A DNA stretch of 64,000 nt from contig NZ_AFPU01000001.1 of NCBI RefSeq assembly GCF_000220175.1, positions 496,001 through 560,000 of the forward strand. The letters run 5' to 3'. Source of the DNA: Nitrosarchaeum koreense MY1. GTDB taxonomy: Archaea; Thermoproteota; Nitrososphaeria; Nitrososphaerales; Nitrosopumilaceae. Shown here piece by piece: positions 25,573 through 33,074 of this stretch (the first letter of the stretch is position 1; every line of letters begins with the position of its first letter). The translations under genes were made by a program, and so were the position numbers. Below the pieces are notes generated by a model. That model had not been told where the DNA came from and made no database searches. It saw only the letters and a program-made list of their open reading frames with translations.

Positions 25573-26653
25573 TAATGCTACTTTGACCTCGTATTTCTGC
25601 AAGTTCTGAAACTTTTACACCTAATCGTCTGATCGTACTTTTTTGCTCCTCTAAAGATTCTTTTAGTAACAACAATGCATTTTTCTGTAATTCTTCCAAA
25701 CTAGAAGTGTGATTTTTTAGCATTCTAGATTTTGTCTTATTTGTTAAATCTGATTGAATGAACTGTATTCCTACTGATTTGAATGTTTTATTATTTTTTT
25801 TAATTACTTCATGTAACTCTTTGCATAACTCAATAAGATTTTCTGCAAGGAATTCATAATCAATTGAATCTTTTTTTAGTGTAGACAGTTTACTATATTG
25901 TATGCTCGCTTCTCTTTCTTTTACTGGGTCAGTGTCAATTCCTCTAACTGCATTGAATATGTAGGTTCCATGTTTTCTCCCAAATTCTTTATTCAAAGTA
26001 AACACATCTAATTTTTTAACATCCTTGATTGTTTCAAAATTCATTTCAGTAAATCTCTCCTCTGTTTTCTTTCCAATTCCTGGAATCGCTCTGATCTTTA
26101 ACTGTTCTAAGAATTCCTCAACCTTTTCTGGTGATACAATTGTTAATCCATCAGGTTTTCTAAAATCCGATGCAATTTTGGAAATTAATTTGTTTGAGGA
26201 AACTCCTATTGAGCAACTAAGTTTTAATTTTTCTCTAACTGCATTTTTGATCTGTTGTGCTAAATGACTAGCTGTATCAAAATTTCCATCTACTCTATTT
26301 GTGACATCTAAATATGCTTCATCTTTTCCTACATATTCAAAAATGTCTACACTTTTCTTAATAATGTCCATGGCCTTTTGAGACATCTCTTCATAATACT
26401 CAAAATCGACTGGAAGAAACATCGCATCTTTTCTTTCTTCTAATCTTTTTTTTGCAAAAATAATTGGTATTCCTGATCTTACCCCAAATTTTCTAGCTAT
26501 GTAATTTGCAGTTGCAATTGCTCCGCTATCTCCTCCTCTATCTGAAAAAACACAAACACATACTGGTTTTGATTTTAAATCTGGCGTTCTTATCTCCTCA
26601 CACTGTGCAAAGAAATAATCAAAATCTATATGGAAAATTATTCTAGACTCCAA
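25559..26653 (-). CDS. dinB: Y-family DNA polymerase IV (Dpo4/DinB type)
   Basis: Translesion polymerase. The catalytic palm motifs are H-I-D-F-D-Y-F-F-A-Q (first metal-binding Asp) and Y-V-G-K-D-E-A-Y-L-D. The helix-hairpin-helix I-P-G-I-G-K-K-T and the little-finger domain follow. The C-terminus Q-S-S-I-T-N-Y-F is a PCNA-binding PIP motif. The 364-residue length is typical. With the nearby Nre protein, also PIP-tagged, this makes a local pair of PCNA-dependent damage-response factors. Confidence 0.93.
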   Translation of the reverse strand: MESRIIFHIDFDYFFAQCEEIRTPDLKSKPVCVCVFSDRGGDSGAIATANYIARKFGVRSGIPIIFAKKRLEERKDAMFLPVDFEYYEEMSQKAMDIIKKSVDIFEYVGKDEAYLDVTNRVDGNFDTASHLAQQIKNAVREKLKLSCSIGVSSNKLISKIASDFRKPDGLTIVSPEKVEEFLEQLKIRAIPGIGKKTEERFTEMNFETIKDVKKLDVFTLNKEFGRKHGTYIFNAVRGIDTDPVKEREASIQYSKLSTLKKDSIDYEFLAENLIELCKELHEVIKKNNKTFKSVGIQFIQSDLTNKTKSRMLKNHTSSLEELQKNALLLLKESLEEQKSTIRRLGVKVSELAEIRGQSSITNYF

Positions 26654-26721
26654 TTTGAATTCCTCCTATGGTTATCTTTCTACTGTGTATCATCTAAATA
26701 TTGAACATTTTTAACAATATT

Positions 26722-26973
26722 ATGACTTATCCTATCTCATCTGATGAAAATGGCATTAACATAAAGCCAGAATTGATGGAAAAAGAAAAATTATATCATT
26801 TTGTGTTCAAAGATAAAGTTCTATTGCTATTCAAAGACTCTCAAGATTTCTTAAATTGCTATGAAATCGAAGAAGAAGAATTAGTACATCAAGTAAAGAA
26901 TAGCAAAACTGATGAGGAAGTTGAAAAAATCTTTGAAAAATACATCCAACGTGATGACCCAAAAATTAAATAA
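26722..26973 (+). CDS. Conserved hypothetical protein, 83 residues
   Basis: I do not recognise this small acidic protein. It contains K-D-K-V-L-L-L-F-K-D-S-Q-D-F-L-N-C-Y and a charged helical C-terminus. I chose ATG 26722 (MTYPISSDENG); a TTG at 26701 would add seven residues. It precedes alba on the same strand by 37 bases and may be co-transcribed. Confidence 0.6.
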   Translation: MTYPISSDENGINIKPELMEKEKLYHFVFKDKVLLLFKDSQDFLNCYEIEEEELVHQVKNSKTDEEVEKIFEKYIQRDDPKIK

Positions 26974-27010
26974 AAGACAATGAAGATTTTGTTATTAAAG
27001 GAACAATAAA

Positions 27011-27499
27011 TTGAGTGAATCAAAAAAATCTAAAGACGCGGAAGACATTTTGTCTGAATTTCATGACACTCATGTATCCTCTGAACCAGAACCCGCATTA
27101 TCTTCACCAGAACCAGAACCCGCATTATCTTCACCAGAACCAGAACCCGCATTATCTTCACCAGAACCAGAACCCGCATTATCTTCCCCTCCGAATACTT
27201 CATCCACTGAAAGTAAACATGATCCTGAAGAACGGGATGTAATTTTTGTTGGCAATAAACCCATAATGACATATGTCTCAGCTACTTTGACACAACTTTC
27301 AACAAGACATACAGTTACCATTAAAGCTAGAGGCAAAAAAATTACACAGGCAGTTGATGTATCTCAAATGATTGTTAAACGAATGAATACCGTGGGATAT
27401 GTTATTAGTGATGTACGAATATTATCTGATTCACTTCTTTCTCAAGATGGTAAATTACGTAATGTTTCTACAATTGAAATTGACATTACAAAAAATTAA
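27011..27499 (+). CDS. alba: Alba-domain nucleic-acid-binding protein with Glu-Pro repeat extension
   Basis: The C-terminal 90 residues are a complete Alba domain: V-I-F-V-G-N-K-P-I-M-T-Y-V, then V-T-I-K-A-R-G-K-K-I-T-Q-A-V-D-V and a basic hairpin region. Alba proteins coat DNA or RNA in archaea. Uniquely, residues 22-60 are four tandem copies of S-S-P-E-P-E-P-A-L, an acidic, proline-rich arm encoded by near-identical 27-base repeats. Such an arm could weaken DNA binding or contact partners; I infer this. TTG start. The 3' end overlaps a membrane-protein gene. Confidence 0.88.
   Translation: MSESKKSKDAEDILSEFHDTHVSSEPEPALSSPEPEPALSSPEPEPALSSPEPEPALSSPPNTSSTESKHDPEERDVIFVGNKPIMTYVSATLTQLSTRHTVTIKARGKKITQAVDVSQMIVKRMNTVGYVISDVRILSDSLLSQDGKLRNVSTIEIDITKN
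27083..27190 (+). repeat. Four tandem 27-bp repeats inside alba
   Basis: The unit starts GAACCAGAACCCGCATTATC and is repeated at 27083, 27110, 27137 and 27164. The first three copies are identical; the fourth differs only in its last bases. Nucleotide identity with no synonymous change points to recent expansion or slippage, so copy number probably varies among strains. Confidence 0.9.
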
Positions 27500-27722
27500 A
27501 ACTATTAGAAAATTAATCTTAATATCTGCAGGCATTTTTGTTGTTATCTTGCTATTGGGATTTGTATTATCTTCTTGTGGGATACAACATATTATAATTA
27601 TTAATGATTTAAAATCGTATGAATCCTCTTTTGATCCTGAATTTTGTGATGGTTTAGTTGAAAGAATTAATTTGTTTAATGTTGAATGTGAACCTAAAGT
27701 TGAAATCGTAGATTGTGGTTAA
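27480..27722 (+). CDS. Single-span membrane protein with conserved cysteines
   Basis: The protein has a basic start, one membrane helix (ILISAGIFVVILLLGFVLSSC) and a short outside domain with three cysteines (P-E-F-C-D-G, V-E-C-E-P, V-D-C-G). Starts are TTG 27474 or TTG 27480, both inside the last codons of alba in another frame; the longer frame from 27399 is unlikely. Its stop overlaps that of the convergent LysE gene by four bases. Function unknown. Confidence 0.55.
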   Translation: MTLQKIKTIRKLILISAGIFVVILLLGFVLSSCGIQHIIIINDLKSYESSFDPEFCDGLVERINLFNVECEPKVEIVDCG

Positions 27723-28336
27723 ATAACATCTGATATGAATGATATTCCAAAATAAATTAACATAGAACTCAAGACAATCATTAAAATTTTATAATTTCTA
27801 CTAGAAAGAATTTTAGCACTTTTAGATGCAAGACGTGCTATTGAATACAACCATGCAAAATCCATCCAAATATGTAACGCAAAAACAATTAGTATTCCTG
27901 TAAATGCCCATATGAGCATTGCATCTGAAATTAATTTAAAACCAATACTTAACCACCAAATAATAAAAAATGGGTTTAATGCACTAAGAATAATTCCTGA
28001 AAGTATTGCTCCATGTTTTGGATTGAATTGTTTTGTATCTTTTCTTTGTAATGTTGTTTTAATCTGTAATCCTGCAAAAACAAAAAGTACCGTAGCTCCT
28101 AAAATGGAAATTATAGTTCTAAATTCTGGAAAAATTTCTAATGAAAACACTCCAACTCCTAACAAAATTACTAATGGCAGTTCTACTATTGTATGTCCTA
28201 TTGCCATTTGTATCCCTGCTTTTCCTCCACCACGCAAGCCTTGTGCTATATTCGCTGCAAATAATGGTCCTGGAGCCATTACCCCTGATACCGAAATCAG
28301 AATAACAGTTAATGCAAATTCTGGTATTTGGTTCAA
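27719..28336 (-). CDS. LysE/RhtB-family amino-acid exporter
   Basis: The 205-residue, six-helix membrane protein has the LysE-superfamily start G-V-M-A-P-G-P-L-F-A-A-N-I-A-x-G, a conserved G-H-T-I-V-E and L-N-P-F-F-I-I-W-W. Relatives export lysine, threonine or other amino acids. Substrate not determinable. It lies 58 bases downstream of the PAC2 gene on the same strand. Confidence 0.85.
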   Translation of the reverse strand: MNQIPEFALTVILISVSGVMAPGPLFAANIAQGLRGGGKAGIQMAIGHTIVELPLVILLGVGVFSLEIFPEFRTIISILGATVLFVFAGLQIKTTLQRKDTKQFNPKHGAILSGIILSALNPFFIIWWLSIGFKLISDAMLIWAFTGILIVFALHIWMDFAWLYSIARLASKSAKILSSRNYKILMIVLSSMLIYFGISFISDVI

Positions 28337-28394
28337 TGATTTTCTATTGTTATTGATTACGTTATAAAATAAACCTGATAGTGTTGTAATTTTA

Positions 28395-29108
28395 TTATCT
28401 GTAAATTGAATCTTTTATGTTTCGTGTTTCTTCATCTGTTTCTTTAATTGCTAGTTCTGCTTTTTCTGCCTCTTTTTGTAATAATGGGATATCACATGAA
28501 GTTCCAGGAATTAATTTTGCTATCCCCATACATAATTCTGCACTTGATCTAAAATCAGGACCAGTTCCATCTGTTTGAAAAAGAACAACAATTACATCTT
28601 GATTTGTAATGCTGCCCTCATTAAGCAACACTCCAGGAATTCCTGGAATTGTTCCATGCTGAAGAATTTTTAATCCTGATTTCTTTAATTTTTCTCTTGC
28701 AGATTCTGTATTGCCTACAGCAACCATTCCTCCTAATCCTCCCAGAGATTTTACTGCAACACTACTTACCACTAGTTCTATTTTTTGTTTTTTTGCCCAC
28801 TTGAGCATTGTTCTTGCAATCGTTCTATGTAATGATTCATGAATGGTAAGATAAGATAAGAAAATTGAAACTTTGAGATCATCATTAATAAAAATTCTTG
28901 TTGGATAGTTTGGTTTTCCTTCTTTAACAACGCTAATAGTTGGAAAATTGTCTGAATCAATAATTCCTGCTACACTAAACTGTGATGTCTGAATCATTGA
29001 TTCGGTTGCAATTGCACTAGCAAACCCCATAGAAGGAAATCCATCTATCAGGTATCCTCCTTCTACATTAATTGGTCTTAATTCTTTAATTCTAATTTTA
29101 GAGTACAA
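28395..29108 (-). CDS. PAC2-family proteasome-assembly-chaperone-like protein
   Basis: The 237-residue protein has L-I-D-G-F-P-S-M-G-F, Y-P-T-R-I-F, and V-V-S-S-V-A-V-K-S-L-G-G, matching the PAC2 (PF09754) ATP-grasp-like fold found in archaea and in eukaryotic proteasome assembly chaperones. Archaeal PbaA/PbaB homologues are relatives. A role in proteasome-related assembly is inferred from the family only. Confidence 0.82.
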   Translation of the reverse strand: MYSKIRIKELRPINVEGGYLIDGFPSMGFASAIATESMIQTSQFSVAGIIDSDNFPTISVVKEGKPNYPTRIFINDDLKVSIFLSYLTIHESLHRTIARTMLKWAKKQKIELVVSSVAVKSLGGLGGMVAVGNTESAREKLKKSGLKILQHGTIPGIPGVLLNEGSITNQDVIVVLFQTDGTGPDFRSSAELCMGIAKLIPGTSCDIPLLQKEAEKAELAIKETDEETRNIKDSIYR

Positions 29109-29149
29109 TGTATTATGTTAAGATTTGGTGAATAATAGTTTTTATCCGA

Positions 29150-30091
29150 TTATTTTTTTAATTTTGCAATTAATGCAGCATAAATAAAAGGCAAAATGGT
29201 TGTAACTTCTGCATGAAGTGTAGATTGTCTTGCCTGTTGTGTGACTTTTCCCCATGAAATAGCTTCTCTTACAAGTGCACCGCTTAAACTACCATCAAAT
29301 TCTTGTGCAGTTGTAATATAAAATGCATAATCTAAACCATCTCTGTACTGATTCCACCATAATGTATGGTGTTTTGAAATTCCTCCTCCAATCATCAAAG
29401 CTCCTGATTTTTTCGCTTTGAATATCAATCCTGATAATAGTTCTGAATCTGCCGTAATGCTTAATTTAAAATCATTATGTTTTTGTGTGAATAACCATAT
29501 TTGACTACCTACTGCTCCGTCCATAATCCCAGGTACCACCACATCGATATTATTTTTGTAAGCCCAATACAGAAATGAATTTTCTCCTAAATGTTTTCCA
29601 ATCATCTTGCATATTTCTGCTGTCGACATTTCTTTTACTCCTTTTTTGTATTCTTCTTCTAAAAATGACTGCATTTTTTCTTCAATGAGTGGACCATAGC
29701 TTTCCATTGGCACTAAAATATTTCCAAGTCTGTGAATGTGTTGATCTGCCAATTCTCCATCATCCATAGTGAATGACCCTTCTTTGTAATTTGAAAAATA
29801 TCTCGCAATGTCATGATCCAAAGCTCCACAAGTTGTAATTGCAACATCAAACCACTTGTTTTTTATCATGTCTTTGATGATCCCTCTTAATCCTGTAGAT
29901 ATTACCGCTCCCACAAAGGACACAAACTTTAGACATTCATTATCTGAAATCATAGTTGTTAAGATATCAAGACCATCTGAAAGATTAACTGATTCAAATC
30001 CCCCTGATTTAGATATCTCGTCAAAGATTTTTTCTATCGACGTGTTTGAATCTATTTGAATGTCTTTTACAGGACGGCCGGGCTCTATCAT
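29150..30091 (-). CDS. dys: Deoxyhypusine synthase
   Basis: It transfers the butylamine group of spermidine to a lysine of aIF5A using NAD. At 313 residues it shows S-F-V-G-A-V-I-S-T-G-L-R, D-G-A-V-G-S-Q, G-G-G-I-S-K-H-H, F-D-G-S-L-S-G-A and the active-site lysine in E-A-I-S-W-G-K (K282). The length and motifs are complete, so the enzyme should be active. It lies 41 bases upstream of the PAC2 gene on the same strand. Confidence 0.93.
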   Translation of the reverse strand: MIEPGRPVKDIQIDSNTSIEKIFDEISKSGGFESVNLSDGLDILTTMISDNECLKFVSFVGAVISTGLRGIIKDMIKNKWFDVAITTCGALDHDIARYFSNYKEGSFTMDDGELADQHIHRLGNILVPMESYGPLIEEKMQSFLEEEYKKGVKEMSTAEICKMIGKHLGENSFLYWAYKNNIDVVVPGIMDGAVGSQIWLFTQKHNDFKLSITADSELLSGLIFKAKKSGALMIGGGISKHHTLWWNQYRDGLDYAFYITTAQEFDGSLSGALVREAISWGKVTQQARQSTLHAEVTTILPFIYAALIAKLKK

Positions 30092-30185
30092 AATGTGATT
30101 TTTTTTGAGCTGTATAAAATTCTGCCTTAATCTGTCTATTTTTTTACTAGAAGAAATTCAAATTTATCTTTATAATGCCTTAAAC

Positions 30186-30242
30186 GAGAAACAGATTCAC
30201 ATGATATCAGGCTGAGCCTGACAAGAGATCGTCCTGCTTCTC
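30186..30242 (+). ncRNA. Candidate small structured RNA
   Basis: Three nested or adjacent stems can be drawn by eye. The outer stem is GAGAAACAG (30186-30194) with CTGCTTCTC (30234-30242), one mismatch. An inner hairpin is TCAGGCT-G-AGCCTGA, and a short GAC/GTC hairpin follows, together resembling a three-way junction. A TTTATAAT box lies just upstream and a T-run just downstream. The patch is richer in GC than the flanks. Strand is uncertain. It is not a tRNA, and C/D boxes are imperfect. It is in the long gap 30092-30829, which has no strong protein gene. Confidence 0.35.
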
Positions 30243-30515
30243 ATCAATATAGTGTATTTTTACCTAAAAAGGAACGCGTATCATTTGTTAGTTGATAATA
30301 CCTGAATGTTATTGCTTTTGAATTTAAAGTATTACCCTCAATTCATAATATGTCTATTTTTGAATTCTTTATCGTTAACATTCTAAGTCACTATGACTTA
30401 CATGAATTTTTAATTGATTTAATTTAAAATATGTATTCTGTCCTCCCTCTGATTTTTGATTATATAATTATGAATCATGTAATTAAAAAATATGTGAATT
30501 GGAGATTATGCCGTT

Positions 30516-30608
30516 GTGATTGGAAGAATTTGTACCGGCGGCTCTATCATTGACCTCATCTCAAATCCTGATGAACATCTACTGTGGATTCTCTCTAGTG
30601 TTGCATAA
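30516..30608 (+). CDS. Possible 30-residue peptide in the 30.1-30.8 kb gap
   Basis: GTG 30516 opens VIGRICTGGSIIDLISNPDE and ends at TAA 30606. The stretch is GC-richer than its surroundings and reads like a genuine small fold, with in-frame residues I-G-D-Y-A-V upstream of the start back to a TGA. It may be a fragment of a larger lost gene. Confidence 0.25.
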   Translation: MIGRICTGGSIIDLISNPDEHLLWILSSVA

Positions 30609-30661
30609 CTGTATTAAGAACAAATTTGTTGAATCGGTTCATTGTATGTGAAACACGCGTT

Positions 30662-30709
30662 TTATACTTGAGGATTCATTCCACAATTTCTGCATAATTC
30701 ATCTGGCAT
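30662..30709 (-). CDS. 15-residue CxxC micro-ORF
   Basis: The reverse strand has a good ribosome-binding element (AGGTGA) a few bases before ATG 30709, then MPDELCRNCGMNPQV and a stop. The start matches the 69-residue zinc-ribbon protein at 15067 (MPDESCRSCG), so this could be a truncated paralogue or a leader peptide downstream of hsp20. Confidence 0.3.
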   Translation of the reverse strand: MPDELCRNCGMNPQV

Positions 30710-30737
30710 TTTTATCACCTTGTTTTGAAAATTGGAT

Positions 30738-30760
30738 GGATGGAAAAAACTTTCCCATCC
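30738..30760 (-). terminator. Hairpin downstream of hsp20
   Basis: GGATGG (30738-30743) and CCATCC (30755-30760) pair, with three further A-T pairs inside after a mismatch. The hairpin lies 70 bases beyond the hsp20 stop and before the CxxC micro-ORF on the same strand. It may be a terminator or processing site. Confidence 0.3.
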
Positions 30761-30829
30761 ACAATTTCATGTGATGTGACAATGTTTGAATGGTTGATGG
30801 GATACTTTGAGTAATCATTTCCAATCTCC

Positions 30830-31327
30830 CTATTCTACTGATACTCTCTTGCCTTTTGGTTTTTCTTCGGCAAGTGACAAGGTCAGCTCCAGTATTCCAT
30901 TGGTGTACTGTGCCTTGGCTGAATTTTCATCTACTTTATACTTCAATGGAATTTTTGTACTGTATTTTCTGTCTCCGTGTTTGGCAGAAATTTCTACTAC
31001 TCCTTCTACTATGCTTACATTGATGTCTGATTTTTCAATTCCTGGCATCTCTGTAATCATCTTTAGGGTATGATTTTTTTCGTCAACGGATTCGTCCACA
31101 TATGGCTCTCTGACATCTAACTCAGTCAGTGAACCCTTAGGCTTTACATTTCCCCATTCTTTTACATGAGGTTTTCCGTTAGGTCCTATGGTCATCTCAT
31201 AGCCATAGTAATACGGGCCAAATGTTTGAATTTTTGAATCATTTGGAAATTCAAAGACGTCATCCATGGTAAAAAAAGGATCAGACAATCTTCGAAATGC
31301 TCTTTCGAATTGGTTATCAAACCACAT
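30830..31327 (-). CDS. hsp20: Hsp20/alpha-crystallin small heat-shock protein
   Basis: This ATP-independent chaperone has an N-terminal aromatic-rich arm, then an alpha-crystallin domain: L-D-V-R-E-P-Y-V, M-I-T-E-M-P-G-I-E-K-S-D-I-N-V and Y-T-N-G-I-L-E-L-T-L. I chose ATG 31327 because GGTGA sits 5 bases before it; the frame extends three codons to a GTG at 31336. The promoter holds a TATA box followed by an inverted repeat, as expected for heat-shock repression. Confidence 0.9.
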   Translation of the reverse strand: MWFDNQFERAFRRLSDPFFTMDDVFEFPNDSKIQTFGPYYYGYEMTIGPNGKPHVKEWGNVKPKGSLTELDVREPYVDESVDEKNHTLKMITEMPGIEKSDINVSIVEGVVEISAKHGDRKYSTKIPLKYKVDENSAKAQYTNGILELTLSLAEEKPKGKRVSVE

Positions 31328-31343
31328 TTTATTCACCGAGTAT

Positions 31344-31361
31344 ATGTAATGTGTATTACAT
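31344..31361 (-). promoter_or_regulatory. Inverted repeat just downstream of the hsp20 TATA box
   Basis: ATGTAAT-GTGT-ATTACAT is a perfect dyad with 7-base arms. On the minus strand the TATA-like ATTTATATAAT (31362-31372) directly precedes it, so it covers the expected transcription start of hsp20. The arrangement resembles Phr-type heat-shock operators of euryarchaea, but the sequence differs. Confidence 0.5.
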
Positions 31362-31399
31362 TATATAAATATTTTGCAAATTATGTAAATATATGACTA

Positions 31400-31419
31400 A
31401 TTGTCATTTTTATGACAAT
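31400..31419. promoter_or_regulatory. Second inverted repeat in the hsp20/zinc-finger divergent promoter
   Basis: ATTGTCAT-TTTT-ATGACAAT has perfect 8-base arms around four T. It lies between hsp20 and the zinc-finger gene at 31450, 30 bases before the latter. It could be an operator for either gene or a hairpin in the leader of the zinc-finger gene. Confidence 0.4.
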
Positions 31420-31449
31420 GTTAAAATATGATTCTTCTGAGTGGTATTC

Positions 31450-31656
31450 ATGCTAAATTCCATTCTTGCATATGAAGAAGTTCAATCAAAACCAAGAACT
31501 GAAAGACAGGTGACATATTTTTGTAGATTGTGTAGAGAGTATGGAATAAAAACTCGAAAAGCACATTTACAAAATTACCATAATGCCAATCGGGATACAG
31601 TAACAAAGAGAAGCAATCAGGATCTCGTTGATGTTATTTTTATAGAATCTAAATAA
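31450..31656 (+). CDS. Small zinc-finger protein
   Basis: The 68-residue protein has Y-F-C-R-L-C-R-E-(n)-H-L-Q-N-Y-H, a C2H2-like single finger, within a basic body and an acidic C-terminal strand. I chose ATG 31450; GTG 31441 would add three residues. Divergent from hsp20 across a region with two inverted repeats; a regulator is plausible. Confidence 0.6.
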   Translation: MLNSILAYEEVQSKPRTERQVTYFCRLCREYGIKTRKAHLQNYHNANRDTVTKRSNQDLVDVIFIESK

Positions 31657-31707
31657 TGATTGCAATGTTTAGTTATATTTTATTAGCGACCTCAATTAGT
31701 ATTTCCT

Positions 31708-32088
31708 ATGTCTAAACCATTGAAAGCTAGTTTTATTGATCATATCAATATGGAAGTAAAAGATTTAGAACAAAGTGTTGCATTTTACAAAAATCTTTTT
31801 GGATTTGAAATTAAAAAAGAACAACCTGAAGAGAAATCAAAAATTATCGGTAATGCCAATATCAAACTCTGTCTGTATGAGAATCCTGAGATGAAATCTG
31901 AAGGTGCAATTGCTCATTTTGGTTTTCATGTTGAAAATTTTGATGAAATAATAATGACATGTAAATCCCTAGGTGTTACAATTCATTATGATGGTCCTGT
32001 TCAATTTGAAAAGTCACGTTCCGTATACATAAGTGATCCAAATGGATATGATATTGAGCTAAGTGAAGTTTTTGGAGGTGGATTATGA
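31708..32088 (+). CDS. VOC/glyoxalase-fold protein
   Basis: The 126-residue protein starts with F-I-D-H-I-N-M-E-V-K-D-L-E-Q-S-V-A-F-Y-K-N-L-F-G-F, the vicinal-oxygen-chelate signature. It also has a metal-ligand His in H-F-G-F-H-V and the final strand Y-I-S-D-P-N-G-Y-D-I-E-L-S-E. Metal ligands (His, Glu) look intact. Glyoxalase I, methylmalonyl-CoA epimerase-like or antibiotic-resistance functions are possible. The epimerase gene follows after 34 bases. Confidence 0.82.
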   Translation: MSKPLKASFIDHINMEVKDLEQSVAFYKNLFGFEIKKEQPEEKSKIIGNANIKLCLYENPEMKSEGAIAHFGFHVENFDEIIMTCKSLGVTIHYDGPVQFEKSRSVYISDPNGYDIELSEVFGGGL

Positions 32089-32122
32089 TGAATACACTTT
32101 CAAAAATAATGAGACAAACACA

Positions 32123-33010
32123 ATGAATCTACAAGATACTTGTATCCTAGTTACTGGTGGAACAGGATTTATTGGTTCCAGACTTGCAAAAAAGCTACAT
32201 GATTCTGGTGCAGATATAACAATTCTTACTAGAAGAAAGCAAGAAAATACACCTTTCAAAATAATTCTGGATGATCTAACCAATCCTAATTTACGCTTTG
32301 AACAAAAATTTGATGTTGTGTGTCATTTGGCATCTGTGACACCTCTTGAAAAAAATAAAAAAATAATTCAATCTGTAAATTACGATGGTGTGAAAAATCT
32401 TTTTTCTGCTATATCTGGCGCTAAATTGTATGTCTATATTTCAGGTCTAGCTGTATTTGATCCAAAATACGACAAAATTATAGAAACAACTCCTAAAAAA
32501 TCTGATACTGAATTCATTAAAACACGAATCAAGGCACAAGAGTTCCTAGAAGAAAACTGTAAAAAATCAGGAATAAATTTTTCTGTGGCATATCTAGGAG
32601 ATGTTGTATATGGTAATGGTGGATTTTTCAAATCAATGATACTTGATAGAATGCAAAAAGGTACATTCCGAATCCCTGGAAATGGTAAATATATCAAAAA
32701 TTTCATTCATGTTGAAGATGTTGTCGGTGCATTAATTGCAGTTATTCAAAAATCAGAAACTGATTCCTATATTTTGACTGATTCTAAGCCTGCACCGTTT
32801 GTAGAATTTCTAAATTATATCTCTGACAATCTTGGAGTCAAAAAACCAAAAACGGTTCCAACTGCTTTGGCAAAATTGGTATTAGGTTCTGATGCAATTA
32901 AACTGTTAACCCGTTCAGTCAGTGCATCAAATCATAAAATTTCCCAAATCTATGATTTCAAGTTCCCAACTTACAAAGAAGGTCTAAGTAACCTACTTCC
33001 TAAATTATGA
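32123..33010 (+). CDS. NAD-dependent epimerase/dehydratase (extended SDR)
   Basis: The protein starts with I-L-V-T-G-G-T-G-F-I-G-S-R-L-A, the NAD-binding motif of sugar-nucleotide epimerases. It continues with H-L-A-S-V-T-P and V-Y-G-N-G-G, and has F-I-H-V-E-D-V. I chose ATG 32123; the upstream frame extends into the VOC gene in a different frame and shows no relation to the family. The catalytic Tyr-x3-Lys is not obvious, so the reaction is uncertain. It may act with the neighbouring inositol or surface-glycan pathway. Confidence 0.8.
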   Translation: MNLQDTCILVTGGTGFIGSRLAKKLHDSGADITILTRRKQENTPFKIILDDLTNPNLRFEQKFDVVCHLASVTPLEKNKKIIQSVNYDGVKNLFSAISGAKLYVYISGLAVFDPKYDKIIETTPKKSDTEFIKTRIKAQEFLEENCKKSGINFSVAYLGDVVYGNGGFFKSMILDRMQKGTFRIPGNGKYIKNFIHVEDVVGALIAVIQKSETDSYILTDSKPAPFVEFLNYISDNLGVKKPKTVPTALAKLVLGSDAIKLLTRSVSASNHKISQIYDFKFPTYKEGLSNLLPKL

Positions 33011-33074
33011 CTCTACATGTATATTTTTTATGAATTAGAAAACTTAAAACCTGCATCCTGTCTTTGATTTTTAA

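Noticed and set aside
27015-27336. Other open frames over the 27-bp repeats of alba
   Set aside because: Repeats keep the alternative frames open; the Alba frame has the conserved domain.
30060-30280. C/D box or tRNA reading of the 30.2 kb structured patch
   Set aside because: No proper RTGATGA box, no tRNA cloverleaf and no TTCRA T-arm; kept only as an unnamed structured candidate.
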